A stretch of DNA of 64,000 nt from the NCBI GenBank assembly GCA_963781725.1, contig CAWAGV010000002.1:186001-250000 (forward strand). Reading direction: 5' to 3'. The notes below the pieces were generated by a model that did no database searches, was not told the DNA's origin, and worked only from the letters and a program-made list of their open reading frames with translations. Both the position numbers and the translations under genes were made by a program. This stretch comes from BOG-931 sp963781725. GTDB taxonomy: Bacteria; Pseudomonadota; Alphaproteobacteria; Rhizobiales; Xanthobacteraceae. This document shows, in pieces, positions 25,023-34,635 of this stretch; positions within the stretch are counted from its first letter, which is position 1, and each line of letters opens with the position of its first letter.

Positions 25023-26195
25023 ATGATCAGACCATTGCTTTTGGGGACGGCGGTGCTCGCGCTCGTTGCGGTGCCGGCCATATCGCAGCAAAAAACCGTC
25101 AAAATCGGCTTCATTTCCAGCTTTAGCGGCCCGGTCGCGGTGATCGGCAACGACATGCGCAACTCGTTCGAGCTCGGCCTCGACCATGTCGGCCGCAAGC
25201 TCGGCGGCCTACCGGTGGAAGTCATCTACGAAGACGACGAGATCAAGCCGGACATCGGATTGCAGAAGACCCAGAAACTGCTGCAGTCCGACCATGTCGA
25301 CTTCGTGGTCGGCTACATCTGGTCGAACGTGCTGCTGGCTTCGCTGCCGGCGCTGATCGATTCCAAGACGATGACCGTCGTCACCAACGCCGGCGCTTCG
25401 CAGCTCGCCGGCAATCAATGTTCGCCCTACGTGTTCTCGACCTCGTTCCAGAACGACCAGGTGCCGGCCGCGGTCGGCACCTACATGAACCAGAAGGGCA
25501 TCAAGTCGGTCTATCTGCTGGCGCCGAACTACACCGCCGGCAAGGACATGGCGACCGGCTTCAAGTCGACCTTCAAAGGCCAGATCGTCGGCGAGGAATA
25601 CACCCGCTGGCCGGATCAGCTCGACTTCTCCGCCGAACTGTCCAAGGTCCGCGCCGCGAAGCCCGACGCCATGTACGTGTTCTATCCGGGCGGCCCGGGC
25701 GTGCAGTTCATGACGCAATACGCGCAGTCCGGCCTCAAGGGCCAGGTGCCGCTGTACTCCGGCTTCACCATCGACGACCTGTCGCTGCCGCGGCTGAAGG
25801 ATCTCGCGGTCGGCAACCCGAGCGCCATGCTGTGGGTCAGCGACATGCAGAACGACGCCAACAAGAAATTCGTCGGCGACTACAAGGCCAAATACAAGAC
25901 GCTGCCGTCGTTCTACGGCGCCGACACTTATGACGCCGTAGCGCTGATCAACAGCGCTGTCACCGCGGTCAAAGGCGACCTCTCCAACAAGGAGGGCATG
26001 CGCAAGGAGATGGAAAAAGCCGACTTCAAGTCGGTGCGCGGCGGCTTCAAGTTCAACAACAACCACCTGCCGATCCAGAACTTCTATCTCGAGGAAGCGC
26101 GGAAAGACCCGGACGGCAGCTACTCGCTGCACACCCTCTCGACGATCGTGAAAGACGACCAGGACGCGTATCACACCCAGTGCCCGATGAAGTGA
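25023..26195 (+). CDS. Branched-chain amino acid-type ABC transporter substrate-binding protein (LivK-like)
   Basis: Periplasmic receptor of about 390 residues. Signal peptide LLLGTAVLALVAVPAISQQ, then the type I LIV-receptor fold opening (VKIGFISSFSGPVAVIGNDM), DDEIKPDIGLQKTQKLLQ and a C-terminal lobe with FYGADTYDAVALINSAV. I chose ATG 25023 since the AGAAGG site ends right at the alternative ATG 25014. It heads a five-gene operon with the complete permease/ATPase set. LIV-type receptors of this branch often bind aromatic or other carboxylates instead of leucine, so the ligand is open. Confidence 0.9.
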   Translation: MIRPLLLGTAVLALVAVPAISQQKTVKIGFISSFSGPVAVIGNDMRNSFELGLDHVGRKLGGLPVEVIYEDDEIKPDIGLQKTQKLLQSDHVDFVVGYIWSNVLLASLPALIDSKTMTVVTNAGASQLAGNQCSPYVFSTSFQNDQVPAAVGTYMNQKGIKSVYLLAPNYTAGKDMATGFKSTFKGQIVGEEYTRWPDQLDFSAELSKVRAAKPDAMYVFYPGGPGVQFMTQYAQSGLKGQVPLYSGFTIDDLSLPRLKDLAVGNPSAMLWVSDMQNDANKKFVGDYKAKYKTLPSFYGADTYDAVALINSAVTAVKGDLSNKEGMRKEMEKADFKSVRGGFKFNNNHLPIQNFYLEEARKDPDGSYSLHTLSTIVKDDQDAYHTQCPMK

Positions 26196-26289
26196 TCGCG
26201 CCGTAACGCTTGAGCGGCGGCGGGCGCTGGGGGCGTTCGCCGCCGTTGTGTTGAAGGCACCCCGGCCGGGACCGCCGGAGCTTCAGTCG

Positions 26290-27207
26290 ATGCTTTATTT
26301 CATCGAGCAGACTCTCAACGGCATCCAGCTCGGCATGCTGCTGTTTCTGCTCGCGGCCGGCCTGACGCTGATCTTCGGCATCATGGACCTGGTCAATCTG
26401 GCGCACGGCTCGCTGTACATGCTGGGCGCCTATTTCGCCGCCACCTTCGCCGAGGCGACCGACAGTTTCGTGCTCGGCGCGATCCTGGCCCTGGCCGCGA
26501 CCTTCGTTTCCGGCGTGGTGCTCGAAGTCATCGCCATCCGACCGCTCTACGGACGCAACCATCTCGATCACGTGCTCGGCACGTTCGGCATCCTGATCTT
26601 CTTCGACGATCTGGTGCGGCTGGTCTGGGGACCGGCGGGCATGACGTTGTCGCTGCCGAGCGAAATGCTCAACGCCATCGAGGTGCTGCCCGGCGTGTTC
26701 TATCCGGTCTACCGGCTGGTCATCATCGCCGTATCGCTCGCGGTGGCGCTGCTGCTTTACTTCACCGTGATGCGCACCCGGCTTGGCATGCTGATCCGCG
26801 CCGGCGCGTCCAATCGGGAAATTGTCGGCGCGCTCGGCATCAACATCAAGCTCTTGTACACGCTGGTGTTCGGGCTCGGCGCCGCGCTCGCCGGCTTTGC
26901 CGGATTGATGCAGGCGCCGATCCTGACCGTGCAGATCGGCATGGGCGAAAACATCCTGATCCTCGCCTTCGTGGTCATCATCATCGGCGGCGTCGGCTCG
27001 ATCCGCGGCGCCTTCGTGGCCGCCGTCCTGGTCGGCCTGATCGACACCATCGGACGCGCTTTCGTTCCCGACATGCTGCGAACGGTACTGAACGCCAGCG
27101 CCGCCAGCACGCTGGGGCCGGCCTTGGCCTCGATGCTGATCTACGTGCTGATGGCAGGGATCCTGGTGTTTCGGCCGGAAGGCTTGTTCCCGGCGGCGAC
27201 CCGATGA
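26290..27207 (+). CDS. Branched-chain amino acid ABC transporter permease (LivH family)
   Basis: 305-residue inner-membrane permease with about eight helices. Family blocks are TLNGIQLGMLLFLLAAGLTL, IMDLVNLAHGSLYMLGAY and the cytoplasmic coupling stretch RAGASNREIVGALGIN, with GGVGSIRGA near the C-terminus. ATG 26290 is chosen because it begins right at the family N-terminus and has GGAGC upstream. Overlaps livM by four bases (ATGA). Confidence 0.92.
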   Translation: MLYFIEQTLNGIQLGMLLFLLAAGLTLIFGIMDLVNLAHGSLYMLGAYFAATFAEATDSFVLGAILALAATFVSGVVLEVIAIRPLYGRNHLDHVLGTFGILIFFDDLVRLVWGPAGMTLSLPSEMLNAIEVLPGVFYPVYRLVIIAVSLAVALLLYFTVMRTRLGMLIRAGASNREIVGALGINIKLLYTLVFGLGAALAGFAGLMQAPILTVQIGMGENILILAFVVIIIGGVGSIRGAFVAAVLVGLIDTIGRAFVPDMLRTVLNASAASTLGPALASMLIYVLMAGILVFRPEGLFPAATR

Positions 27208-28163
27208 GCGCCCCGACGAGCGCCTGGCTCAACCCGCGCAACGCAATCGCTTGCGGGCTTATGGTCATTCTCGCGCTGCTGCCGGTCTACGTCGCGCTGA
27301 CCGGCAATGCGTTTGCCATGACGCTGTTCACGCGCATCATCATCATGGCGATCGCCGCGGTCAGTCTCGACCTCATCATGGGCTATGGCGGCATGGTGAG
27401 CTTCGGCCATGCCGCCTATCTCGGCATCGGCGGCTATGCCGTCGGCATGTTGTGGAAGGAAGGCATCGCGTCCGGCTTCGTGCAGTGGCCGGTAGCGATC
27501 GGCGCATCCGCGCTGTTTGCGCTGGTGGTCGGCGCACTCAGCCTGCGCACCCGCGGCGTTTACTTCATCATGATCACGCTGGCGTTTGCGCAGATGATCT
27601 ATTACGCGGCGCTCGGCATGGATCGCTACGGCGGCGACGACGGCATGACCATCCGCCAGCGCAGCCAGTTCGGCGGATTGATCGATCTGAGCAACCGGAC
27701 GCTGTTCTACTATCTGTGCTTTGCGGTGCTGGTCGGCAGCATTTATCTGGTGCACCGGCTGGTCAATTCCCGCTTCGGCCTCGTCGTGCAAGGATCCCGC
27801 TCCAATGACCGGCGGATGCGCGCGATCGGCTTTCCGACCTTTCGCTACAAGCTCATTTGCTTCGTCATCGCCGGCGCGCTGTGTGGCCTCGCCGGCGCAC
27901 TGCTCGCCAATCACACCGAATTCGTCAGCCCCGCGATCATGTTCTGGACCCGCTCCGGCGACCTGATGGTCTACGTCGTACTCGGCGGCCTTGCGACGCC
28001 GTTCGGACCGCTGATCGGCACCGCCGTATTCCTCCTGCTCGAGGAAGTGCTGTCGCGTTTCACCGAATATTCTGGACTGTTCCTCGGCCCCGGGCTGCTG
28101 CTGGTCGCGCTTTACCTGCGCGGCGGCATCGAAGGATTGCTGGAGGGCCGCCGCGATGGCTGA
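27204..28163 (+). CDS. Branched-chain amino acid ABC transporter permease (LivM family)
   Basis: 319-residue second permease subunit. It contains the family stretch LDLIMGYGGMVSFGHAAYLG, FIMITLAFAQMIYY and the coupling loop SNDRRMRAIGFPTFRYKL, followed by GALCGLAGALLANHTEFV. Coupled on both sides: ATGA with livH and an eight-base overlap with livG. Confidence 0.92.
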   Translation: MSAPTSAWLNPRNAIACGLMVILALLPVYVALTGNAFAMTLFTRIIIMAIAAVSLDLIMGYGGMVSFGHAAYLGIGGYAVGMLWKEGIASGFVQWPVAIGASALFALVVGALSLRTRGVYFIMITLAFAQMIYYAALGMDRYGGDDGMTIRQRSQFGGLIDLSNRTLFYYLCFAVLVGSIYLVHRLVNSRFGLVVQGSRSNDRRMRAIGFPTFRYKLICFVIAGALCGLAGALLANHTEFVSPAIMFWTRSGDLMVYVVLGGLATPFGPLIGTAVFLLLEEVLSRFTEYSGLFLGPGLLLVALYLRGGIEGLLEGRRDG

Positions 28164-28920
28164 GCCGCTGCTCCGGATCGCCGGCCTCTCCAAGCGTTTC
28201 GGCGGCGTGGTCGCGTCCGACGCGATCACGCTCGACATTCCGCAAGGCGAATTTCACGCCGTCATCGGGCCGAACGGCGCCGGCAAGACGACGTTGATCG
28301 GCCTCCTCGCCGGCGAGATTTCGCCGCTCGGCGGAACGATCCAGTTCGACGGTAGCGATATCACCGCCGTGCCGGTCGACCGCCGCTGCAAGCTCGGCAT
28401 GGCGCGGTCGTTCCAGATCACGTCGCTGTTTCCGGAATTCACCGCGCTGGAAAACGTCGCGCTGGCGGTGCAGGCGCATGCCGGCCACTCGTTCCGGTTC
28501 TGGAAAAATGCCCGGAGCGACGAAGCATTGTGCGAACCGGCCCGCGCCGCGTTGGCGCAGGTCGGTCTCGCCGGCCGCGCCGGCACGCCGGTCGGCAAGC
28601 TCAGCCACGGCGAACGGCGCCAGCTCGAAATCGCCATGGCGCTGGCGACCAAGCCGCGCCTGCTGCTGCTCGACGAGCCGATGGCCGGCATGGGCCCGGA
28701 AGAATCCGCGCGCATGGTCGATACCTTGCGTGAACTGAAAGGCCGCATCACCACGCTGTTGATCGAGCACGACATGGAAACCGTGTTCGCGCTCGCCGAC
28801 CGGATCACGGTTCTGGTCTATGGCCGGGTCATCGCATCCGGCGAACCGGCGGCAATCCGTGCCGACGCTGCGGTGCGCGAGGCCTATCTCGGCGAGCAAG
28901 AGGCCACCGCTCATGGCTGA
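28156..28920 (+). CDS. ABC transporter ATP-binding protein (LivG family)
   Basis: 254-residue ATPase. Walker A GPNGAGKTTLIGLL, signature region KLSHGERRQLEIAMALATKP, Walker B LLLLDEPMAGMGPEES and H-loop (LLIEHDMETVF). The GMGPEES stretch after Walker B is typical of LivG over LivF. Energises the LivHM permease with LivF; overlaps livM and livF by eight bases on each side. Confidence 0.92.
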   Translation: MAEPLLRIAGLSKRFGGVVASDAITLDIPQGEFHAVIGPNGAGKTTLIGLLAGEISPLGGTIQFDGSDITAVPVDRRCKLGMARSFQITSLFPEFTALENVALAVQAHAGHSFRFWKNARSDEALCEPARAALAQVGLAGRAGTPVGKLSHGERRQLEIAMALATKPRLLLLDEPMAGMGPEESARMVDTLRELKGRITTLLIEHDMETVFALADRITVLVYGRVIASGEPAAIRADAAVREAYLGEQEATAHG

Positions 28921-29668
28921 GAGCTCGGCTGAGACTTTGGCTGAAAGCGCATCGGCGCAGCGCCCGCTGCTCGAAGTGTCCGGCATCGAGACCAGTTACG
29001 GACTAAGCCGCGTGCTGTTCGGCATTTCGTTCTCGATCGCAGCCGGCGAGATGGTCTCGCTGATGGGCCGCAACGGCATGGGCAAGACCACGACGGTGCG
29101 CTCGATCATGGGGCTGACGCGGGCAACGTCGGGCTCGATCCGCTTTGACGGCAAGGAAATCCGCGACGTCCCCGCCTATCGCGTCGCCAAGCTCGGCATC
29201 GGTCTGGTGCCGGAGGGCCGCCAGGTGTTTCCCAATCTCACCGCGCGGGAAAACCTCGTCGCGACGGCGGCGAACCGCACCGGCGCCGCCAGCCCGTGGA
29301 CGCTGGAGCGGATCTTCACATTGTTTCCGCGGCTCGCCAGCCGCGCCAACGCCATGGCGAACCTGCTGTCGGGCGGCGAGCAGCAGATGCTGGTGATCGG
29401 CCGCGCGCTGATGACCAATCCGCGCCTGCTCATCCTCGATGAAGCGACCGAAGGCCTGGCGCCGCTGATCCGCGACGAAATCTGGCGCTGCCTGCAACAG
29501 CTCCGCGCCGCCGGCCAGTCGATCCTGGTGATCGACAAGAACGTCGGTGCGCTGACCCGCATCGCCGACCGCCACACCATCATCGAACGGGGCCGCGTGG
29601 TGTGGACCGGCAGTTCGAAAGAGCTGGCCGGTTCCACCGATATCCAGCACCGCTATCTCGGCATCTGA
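28913..29668 (+). CDS. ABC transporter ATP-binding protein (LivF family)
   Basis: 251-residue second ATPase. Walker A GRNGMGKTTTVRSIMG, signature NLLSGGEQQMLVIGRAL, Walker B LLILDEATEGLAP; the EGLAP after Walker B is characteristic of LivF. ATG 28913 overlaps the livG stop. A 15-residue polar N-terminus (AESSAETLAESASAQ) precedes the domain. Last gene of the operon. Confidence 0.92.
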   Translation: MAESSAETLAESASAQRPLLEVSGIETSYGLSRVLFGISFSIAAGEMVSLMGRNGMGKTTTVRSIMGLTRATSGSIRFDGKEIRDVPAYRVAKLGIGLVPEGRQVFPNLTARENLVATAANRTGAASPWTLERIFTLFPRLASRANAMANLLSGGEQQMLVIGRALMTNPRLLILDEATEGLAPLIRDEIWRCLQQLRAAGQSILVIDKNVGALTRIADRHTIIERGRVVWTGSSKELAGSTDIQHRYLGI

Positions 29669-29707
29669 ACCTGGACCCGCGGCGTGCTTTCTGCCGGCGA
29701 TGGCGCT

Positions 29708-30427
29708 ATGAGTTCGGGGCATAAGAAGGACGCCGTTATCGGCTGCGCCGCGTATGGCGGCCGGACCGCGACATAGAAGACTGCCGGTTCTTCGGCGCGA
29801 ACTTCAAAGTCGCCCGCAACAATCCGATCGGCGCCGAGATGTTGCTGCAACGTTTCGAGTGGCTTCAGCTCGATGCCATGCTCAAGGCCGCGCGCGAATT
29901 GAAACCGCTGGCGTTTGTCGACATCGGCGCCAACTTCGGCCTCTACACCTGCATCCTCGGAGCACAAGCTGGTGCAGCGGGTAATCGCCTTCGAACCCAA
30001 TCCGGACATCATCGTGCAGTTGCGCAGCAACATGCAGCTGAACGAATTGCCGCCCGTCGAGATTCATCAAGTTGCCGCCGGCGCCTCGCGCCACAAGGCC
30101 GAACTCAAAATTCTTCCGGACGGCTATGACTGTTTGGCGAGCGTGGTTGAGGCGGGTGCAGGCGGCTATGCTATCGATGTCGTCCCCATCGACGATCTGA
30201 TGTCGCTCAACCGCGCCTGCATCTTCGTGAAGATCGACGTCGAAGGCTACGAAGTCGACGTTCTGCGCGGCGCATCGAACCTGTTCGGGCAAAATTACGG
30301 TTATGCGCAGATCGAATGCTTTGATGACGAGCGCGAAAAGACCGTGATCGAAGAGTTGGCAAAGCTCGGCTGGCGTCAGGCCGACCACATCGTTCACGAT
30401 CTCATCTTTCGGCGCGATGCGATTTAA
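29708..30427 (+). pseudogene. FkbM-type methyltransferase, frameshifted
   Basis: Two adjoining frames make one SAM-dependent FkbM-family methyltransferase. The first carries the SAM motif (LAFVDIGANFGLYTCIL); the second continues RVIAFEPNPDIIVQLRSNM and then IFVKIDVEGYEVDVLRGA, the family's post-motif region. The switch is at about 29955-29975; removing one G from GG at 29959-29960 joins them as ILEHKLVQRVIAFEPNP. The N-terminal part of the first frame also lacks a good start: ATG 29708 is in another frame, and the first in-frame ATG is 29839. It is either a decayed gene or one hit by sequence errors. Substrate unknown. Confidence 0.7.
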
Positions 30428-30528
30428 CAAGAACGTCCGCAGTACGCGCTGCGTGCGCGCACCAAGCTTCAGACCTGCCAGTCCTGATTTTCGGGAAAAT
30501 TTGCGAGGCTCGGCGCCGGCGCGGGAAA

Positions 30529-30550
30529 GTTGGTCGGAACGATAGGATTT
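30529..30550 (+). repeat. Direct repeat of the tRNA-Pro 3' end (attL/attR-like, distal copy)
   Basis: GTTGGTCGGAACGATAGGATTT matches the 3' end of tRNA-Pro plus flank at 33396-33417 in 21 of 22 positions, in the same orientation. This is the displaced copy expected after site-specific integration of an element into the tRNA gene. Confidence 0.8.
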
Positions 30551-30713
30551 ACGATCTTGATCGCTTGCCACTGATTTTATTGCATTTTTTGATCACATCG
30601 CCCCGATTGGAGACTGCTACCGTGTATTTGAAACAAAGGATCGCTATTTGGTTGCATTCTTCTTGAGTCACCACCATCTTGCTAAAAAAATTGGCCGTGG
30701 GGGAGAATCAAGA

Positions 30714-30881
30714 GTGTCAGAGCCTAACCTTGGTATACCGATCAGATTTATACCGGACGATGCGGCCTCTGCCGATTTTTTCGGTTCGCACGAGCCAGTT
30801 GCAGACGCAATCCAGACTGTTATTGCTACAGATACCACTCACAGCCATTGCCTACTACGCGATCTATCAGAACAGGATTGA
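30714..30881 (+). pseudogene. N-terminal fragment of an element-borne protein (possibly KAP-type NTPase)
   Basis: GTG 30714 has a good ribosome site (GGGGGAG, eight bases before). The first 40 residues (SEPNLGIPIRFIPDD, then FFGSHEPVADAIQTVI) read like the conserved opening of KAP-family P-loop NTPases, as I recall them. The Walker A that should follow is absent: the frame degenerates after about residue 42 and stops at 30881. The reading then continues sensibly in another frame, pointing to an internal deletion. Confidence 0.45.
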
Positions 30882-32880
30882 AGAAGATGTAGGGAGCATT
30901 ATCAACTCCCAAAATTCAGGCTTGGAACAAGTCTTACCCGATTGGCGAACTTACGTCGCGGCAATTTATTTTAATGTGCCAATTGAAAAGTCGCTTCAGT
31001 TGTTGATGCAACCTCAATTGCTAACGAGCATCATCGAAAACAACAAAGGCACGTTCTTAAAGCTCAGAAACGTGCCGGGATTTGAAAGAGTACTTGAGCG
31101 CCTCACCGAGTCATGGTCCAAACCTGACCCTGCTCTTCCAGCAAATACCGCTACACTGCTTTCTGAGGAAGAACTGCCGTCTGGACCACAAGCAGAGGCC
31201 ATTTCCCAAAACCTCGGCAAATGCCTTGCGGACGCTGCAAATTGGAGTGTTATGAACTCCGGCACTGCCGGCGGCCTCGCCTATTTGCTAAATCAATGTC
31301 GTGATGAAGACATAGAAACTTTCTACACGGAATTCTTGACGGCTCTCTCTCGAGTTACGCCGGAGTTTGAACAGGCCGAGAAAAACATCGAGTTTTGGGT
31401 TAAGACCGTAGAAGCCATCCAAAGCGTTTACCTCGAAAAAGTTGGCACCACGCTAAAGGAATTGTTTGTTCCGGGAGCTCCCGCTTTCTTCTTGACCGCC
31501 ACAAGATACGCAGAGCAACGACTGCTGAAGTTGTTACGCTCCAATGTACCCGATGAGGTGATCAGCTTACTTGCAGCACAAGCAACTGCCGGCAAGTTTT
31601 CCGCGGATAAGCGATTACGACAAGAGCCCGCTGCCACGTTCGCTCAGGAGGACTTGCAGAAGAGACCGATAGCTATAGTAACGCACCATTTCTACAACGG
31701 TAAGAACGGCTACAAGGCGCGCAATGTGCGTCATCCAGAAACACAGGCACTACTTGAGAGAGCCTTGGTCATGGTGGATGAACGCCCCGAAGAGGTGGAA
31801 GTTTACGAGACAACACTGAAGGACGCGGAGAGAGTTCGAGAGGTGGTTGAGGCGAAGCGGCCTGACCTGCGACCTCAGTTAGAAAGACTAAGTCTGTTTC
31901 TGATGCGCGATAATTTGATTGCTCAGAACAACACCATCACTCGCGCCGCTGAGGATTTCGGACCGCAGTTTGTAGCGAACCAACTTGAATGGTTTGCAAC
32001 ACCAGAAGCCGACATCGTTGTCAGGGACCACAGTCAACACGTTCCTGGCCTCGGCAGCTTGTTTGGTCTCGCCAAGGCGATGACGCAAGGTTGTGCCTTC
32101 ACGTCTCAAAGTGGATCAGTGGTCTACTATGTCGGCTGGAAACCCAAGTTGACCATTCGACACGGCATGGTTCTTTTAGATGCCACGGCTGACATCGACG
32201 GCATCACACCATTGTGCCCGTGGCGAGAACACATTGCCGTTCCCCGAGCTGACTACAGGAACCTTGAGATTATCCATGTACCTCAGCACACCAAACGGCG
32301 GACCAGCGAATACCTGAAGACCGCCGCGAACCAAAGGGCCTATGTGAAATGGATGATTGAGACCATCAAGCTCTACATGCAGCCCGGTGAGCGCGGTTTG
32401 GTGGTCTGCAAGAAGGTGTTGTTCGACCAAGAAAGAATACCAGCATGGGATGACGCAGACCCGAGGTTCAAAGACCCCGATAGTTTTCAGAAGCGATACG
32501 AATGGGACATCGAAGGTCGCCAGCTCTGCGCAATCCACTACGGCATCGGCATAGGACGTAACGACTGGCAGGAAGCTGACATGGTCTTCATGTTTGATGA
32601 GTTCTACCTCCCCAAGAGAACTGTAATCGCGAACGTGCAAGGCTACGGGAGACACAACGCTCTCCAAGGTCCCCTAGCGTCTATGACCACGCTGAACAGC
32701 AAATCTGAAGCTGTCAAAATCTTCGCAGACGGTCACAGACTGCGTTGGACCAAACAGCTTGCTCTTCGGGGGAACGGACGGCGCTATGACGCTAACGGTC
32801 TCTGCGGACGACAGCGCTTGGTCATCAGTAACGATCTAAAGTCCTTCGCGTCGAATGTCGGTCGATTATTTCCCGGAGCG
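30855..32880 (+). pseudogene. Degraded large protein of the integrative element, helicase-like C-terminal half
   Basis: Open frame without a credible start; upstream sequence suggests it was joined by deletion to the preceding fragment. The first part has alpha-helical content of unknown type (VLPDWRTYVAAIYFNVPIEK). From about 31660 the protein resembles the second half of an SF2-type helicase: a Walker-B/DExx-like VMVDERPEE, a middle domain, and NVQGYGRHNALQGP resembling motif VI (Q-x2-G-R). Coding sense ends at about 32840-32900, where the frame runs antisense into the integrase remnant and on to 33069. I give no function; this is inference from a few motifs. Confidence 0.4.
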
Positions 32881-33303
32881 ACCCCACAGTACGTTGGCAA
32901 GTCTAAGCGGCTGTGTTCGTATCGCCTCCGGCGCGAACTCGCGCATCTCATCAACGACGTTCCACAGCGCCGTGTCATAGGCATCAGGGTCACCGGGATT
33001 GTCTTCGTACTTGGCGACAAACCACCTGTACCACTCAGCGGCGAGCGCCACGGCGTCTTTGAAGTTTAGGTCTATGCCTTCGCCTCGCTGCTCTTTCCTG
33101 ATCAGCTCTATTTGGCGATTGACCTTTTCTTCCCACTTGGTGAAGCGATCCAGAGCAACGCTTTTGCCTTTGGAGACGGCTGACCTGAACACCGCTTCAC
33201 GGCCTGCTCCATACCGCCGCTGATACTCTCCACGAACATCAGCAGGCAGGCGCTTTCGCGCGACGTAGTTGCTTTTTTTTATTCGGAGCTGAACCTTGCG
33301 CAC
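32866..33303 (-). pseudogene. Tyrosine recombinase/integrase, N-terminal fragment
   Basis: 145 residues from a GTG at 33303 (VRKVQLRIKKSNYVARKRLP). It has the basic arm-binding-like N-terminus of phage-type integrases followed by a helical segment (FKDAVALAAEWYRWFVAKYED). Full integrases have about 400-550 residues and an Arg-His-Arg-Tyr catalytic domain; that whole C-terminal domain is missing. Adjacency to the tRNA 3' end with transcription into the element is the classic attachment-site arrangement, and identification leans on this context. Reading through the tRNA as an N-terminus is an artefact. Confidence 0.65.
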
Positions 33304-33395
33304 AGCGGGGTTGTGTACCCGACTGTGTACCAAAGGCAACCGAGGAAGTGCTGCATTTACGGGAACAACTGCGGGATCAACACCTTCGTTGTGGT

Positions 33396-33417
33396 GTTGG
33401 TCGGAGCGATAGGATTT
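33396..33417 (+). repeat. Direct repeat within the tRNA-Pro 3' end (attachment site copy)
   Basis: GTTGGTCGGAGCGATAGGATTT covers the CCA end, acceptor stem and part of the T arm of tRNA-Pro. It pairs with 30529-30550 (one mismatch, G against A). Integration restored an intact tRNA on this side. Confidence 0.8.
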
Positions 33418-33474
33418 GAACCTACGACCCCCTCGTCCCGAACGAGGTGCTCTACCAGGCTGAGCCACGCTCCG
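33398..33474 (-). tRNA. tRNA-Pro (anticodon CGG)
   Basis: 77-nt tRNA on the minus strand with encoded CCA. Acceptor CGGAGCG (5', at 33474) pairs with CGCTCCG. The D arm is GGCTCAGCCTGGTAGAGC. The anticodon stem CCTCG/CGAGG encloses the loop TTCGGGA, giving anticodon CGG (codon CCG, proline). The T arm contains GGTTCAAATCC. The 3' end is the insertion point of the decayed integrative element. Confidence 0.95.
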
Positions 33475-33579
33475 ACTAACGCCGCGGCTTATACAAGCCG
33501 CTTATCGTGGCCGCAAGCGCCGGCCGTCGCGGCCGTTCCGCTTGCGTGCCTGCCGCTATTTAGGCACTCATGAGCCGCG

Positions 33580-34566
33580 ATGACAGCCCCGCTGGTGACC
33601 CGCGTATCGAGGGCCGATGCCGCCGCCGTCGGCGATGCCGTGCACCGCCTGCAGGCCGGCGGCCTCGTCGCCTTCCCGACCGAGACGGTCTACGGCCTCG
33701 GCGCCGACGCCACCAATGCCCAGGCCGTGGCGCGGCTCTACGACGCCAAGGGCCGGCCGGCGTTCAATCCGCTCATTTCGCACGTCACCGGCGCCGCGGC
33801 GGCGCAACAGCTGGCGCGGTTCGACGGCCATGCGGCGAAGCTCGCCAAGGCGTTTTGGCCGGGCCCGCTGACGCTGGTGCTGCCGAAAGCCGACGGCTGC
33901 CCGGTCGCCGAACTCGCCACCGCCGGCCTCGACAGCATCGCCGTGCGCGTGCCGCATCACGATGTGGCGCAGAAAATCCTCGCCGCATTCGGCCGCCCGG
34001 TGGTGGCGCCGTCAGCCAACCGCTCCGGCCATGTTTCGCCGACCACGGCCGCCCATGTCCTCGCCGACCTGCGCGGCCGCATCGATCTGATCGTCGATGG
34101 CGGCGCAAGCCAGGTCGGCGTTGAATCGACCATCGTCGCCTGCCTCGGCGCGCCGATGCTGCTGCGGCCCGGCGGCCTGCCGCGCGAGGCTGTCGAACAG
34201 GTTCTCGGCGGTGCGCTCGCCGACGCGCCGGCACAGATGGCGGACGACGATGCGCCGCTCGCGCCCGGCATGCTGGCGTCACACTACGCGCCGCGCACAC
34301 CGTTGCGGCTCGACGCGAAAGCCGTTGCACCGGGCGAGGCCCTGCTGGCCTTCGGCGCTTCGCCGATCGAAGGCGCCGCCAACGCCAAGGCCACGCTCAA
34401 TCTTTCGAAGAGCGGCGACCTGATCGAAGCCGCCGCCAATCTGTTCTCTCATCTGCGAACGCTCGACGGCGCCGGAGCAGGCATGATCGCGGTGATGCCG
34501 ATCCCGCATACCGGCCTCGGCGAAGCCATCAACGACCGGCTCGCGCGCGCCGCCGCGCCGCGCTAG
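33580..34566 (+). CDS. L-threonylcarbamoyladenylate synthase (Sua5/TsaC, long form)
   Basis: 328 residues. Makes threonylcarbamoyl-AMP for the t6A37 modification of ANN-decoding tRNAs. The YrdC domain shows VAFPTETVYGLGADA, KGRPAFNPLISHV, the AFWPGPLTLVLPK strand and SANRSGHVSPTTA. The C-terminal Sua5 domain (about 225-328) follows LAPGMLASHYAPRTPLRL, so this is the longer Sua5 form. ATG 33580 is the natural family start. Monocistronic or first before the FAD oxidoreductase gene. Confidence 0.93.
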   Translation: MTAPLVTRVSRADAAAVGDAVHRLQAGGLVAFPTETVYGLGADATNAQAVARLYDAKGRPAFNPLISHVTGAAAAQQLARFDGHAAKLAKAFWPGPLTLVLPKADGCPVAELATAGLDSIAVRVPHHDVAQKILAAFGRPVVAPSANRSGHVSPTTAAHVLADLRGRIDLIVDGGASQVGVESTIVACLGAPMLLRPGGLPREAVEQVLGGALADAPAQMADDDAPLAPGMLASHYAPRTPLRLDAKAVAPGEALLAFGASPIEGAANAKATLNLSKSGDLIEAAANLFSHLRTLDGAGAGMIAVMPIPHTGLGEAINDRLARAAAPR

Positions 34567-34635
34567 CGGCAGCTTGCGCGGCCCCCGCCCGGCTGCCATT
34601 TTCAGCGGTGAACCCGTTCCAGCGGATGTGCCCCG

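Larger units (their letters stand above)
30529..33417. mobile_element. Decayed integrative element inserted in tRNA-Pro(CGG)
   Basis: About 2.9 kb bounded by a 22-bp direct repeat (one mismatch), one copy lying within the 3' end of tRNA-Pro. Contents are visibly AT-richer than the flanks. Next to the tRNA is the N-terminal part of an integrase-like gene reading into the element. The rest is a broken NTPase/helicase-like coding region. No intact integrase, relaxase or cargo survives, so the element has undergone internal deletions and can no longer move by itself. Confidence 0.78.

Noticed and set aside
33304..33468. Integrase N-terminus extending through the tRNA gene
   Set aside because: It is a translation of tRNA-Pro on its own strand. 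The natural start is the GTG at 33303.
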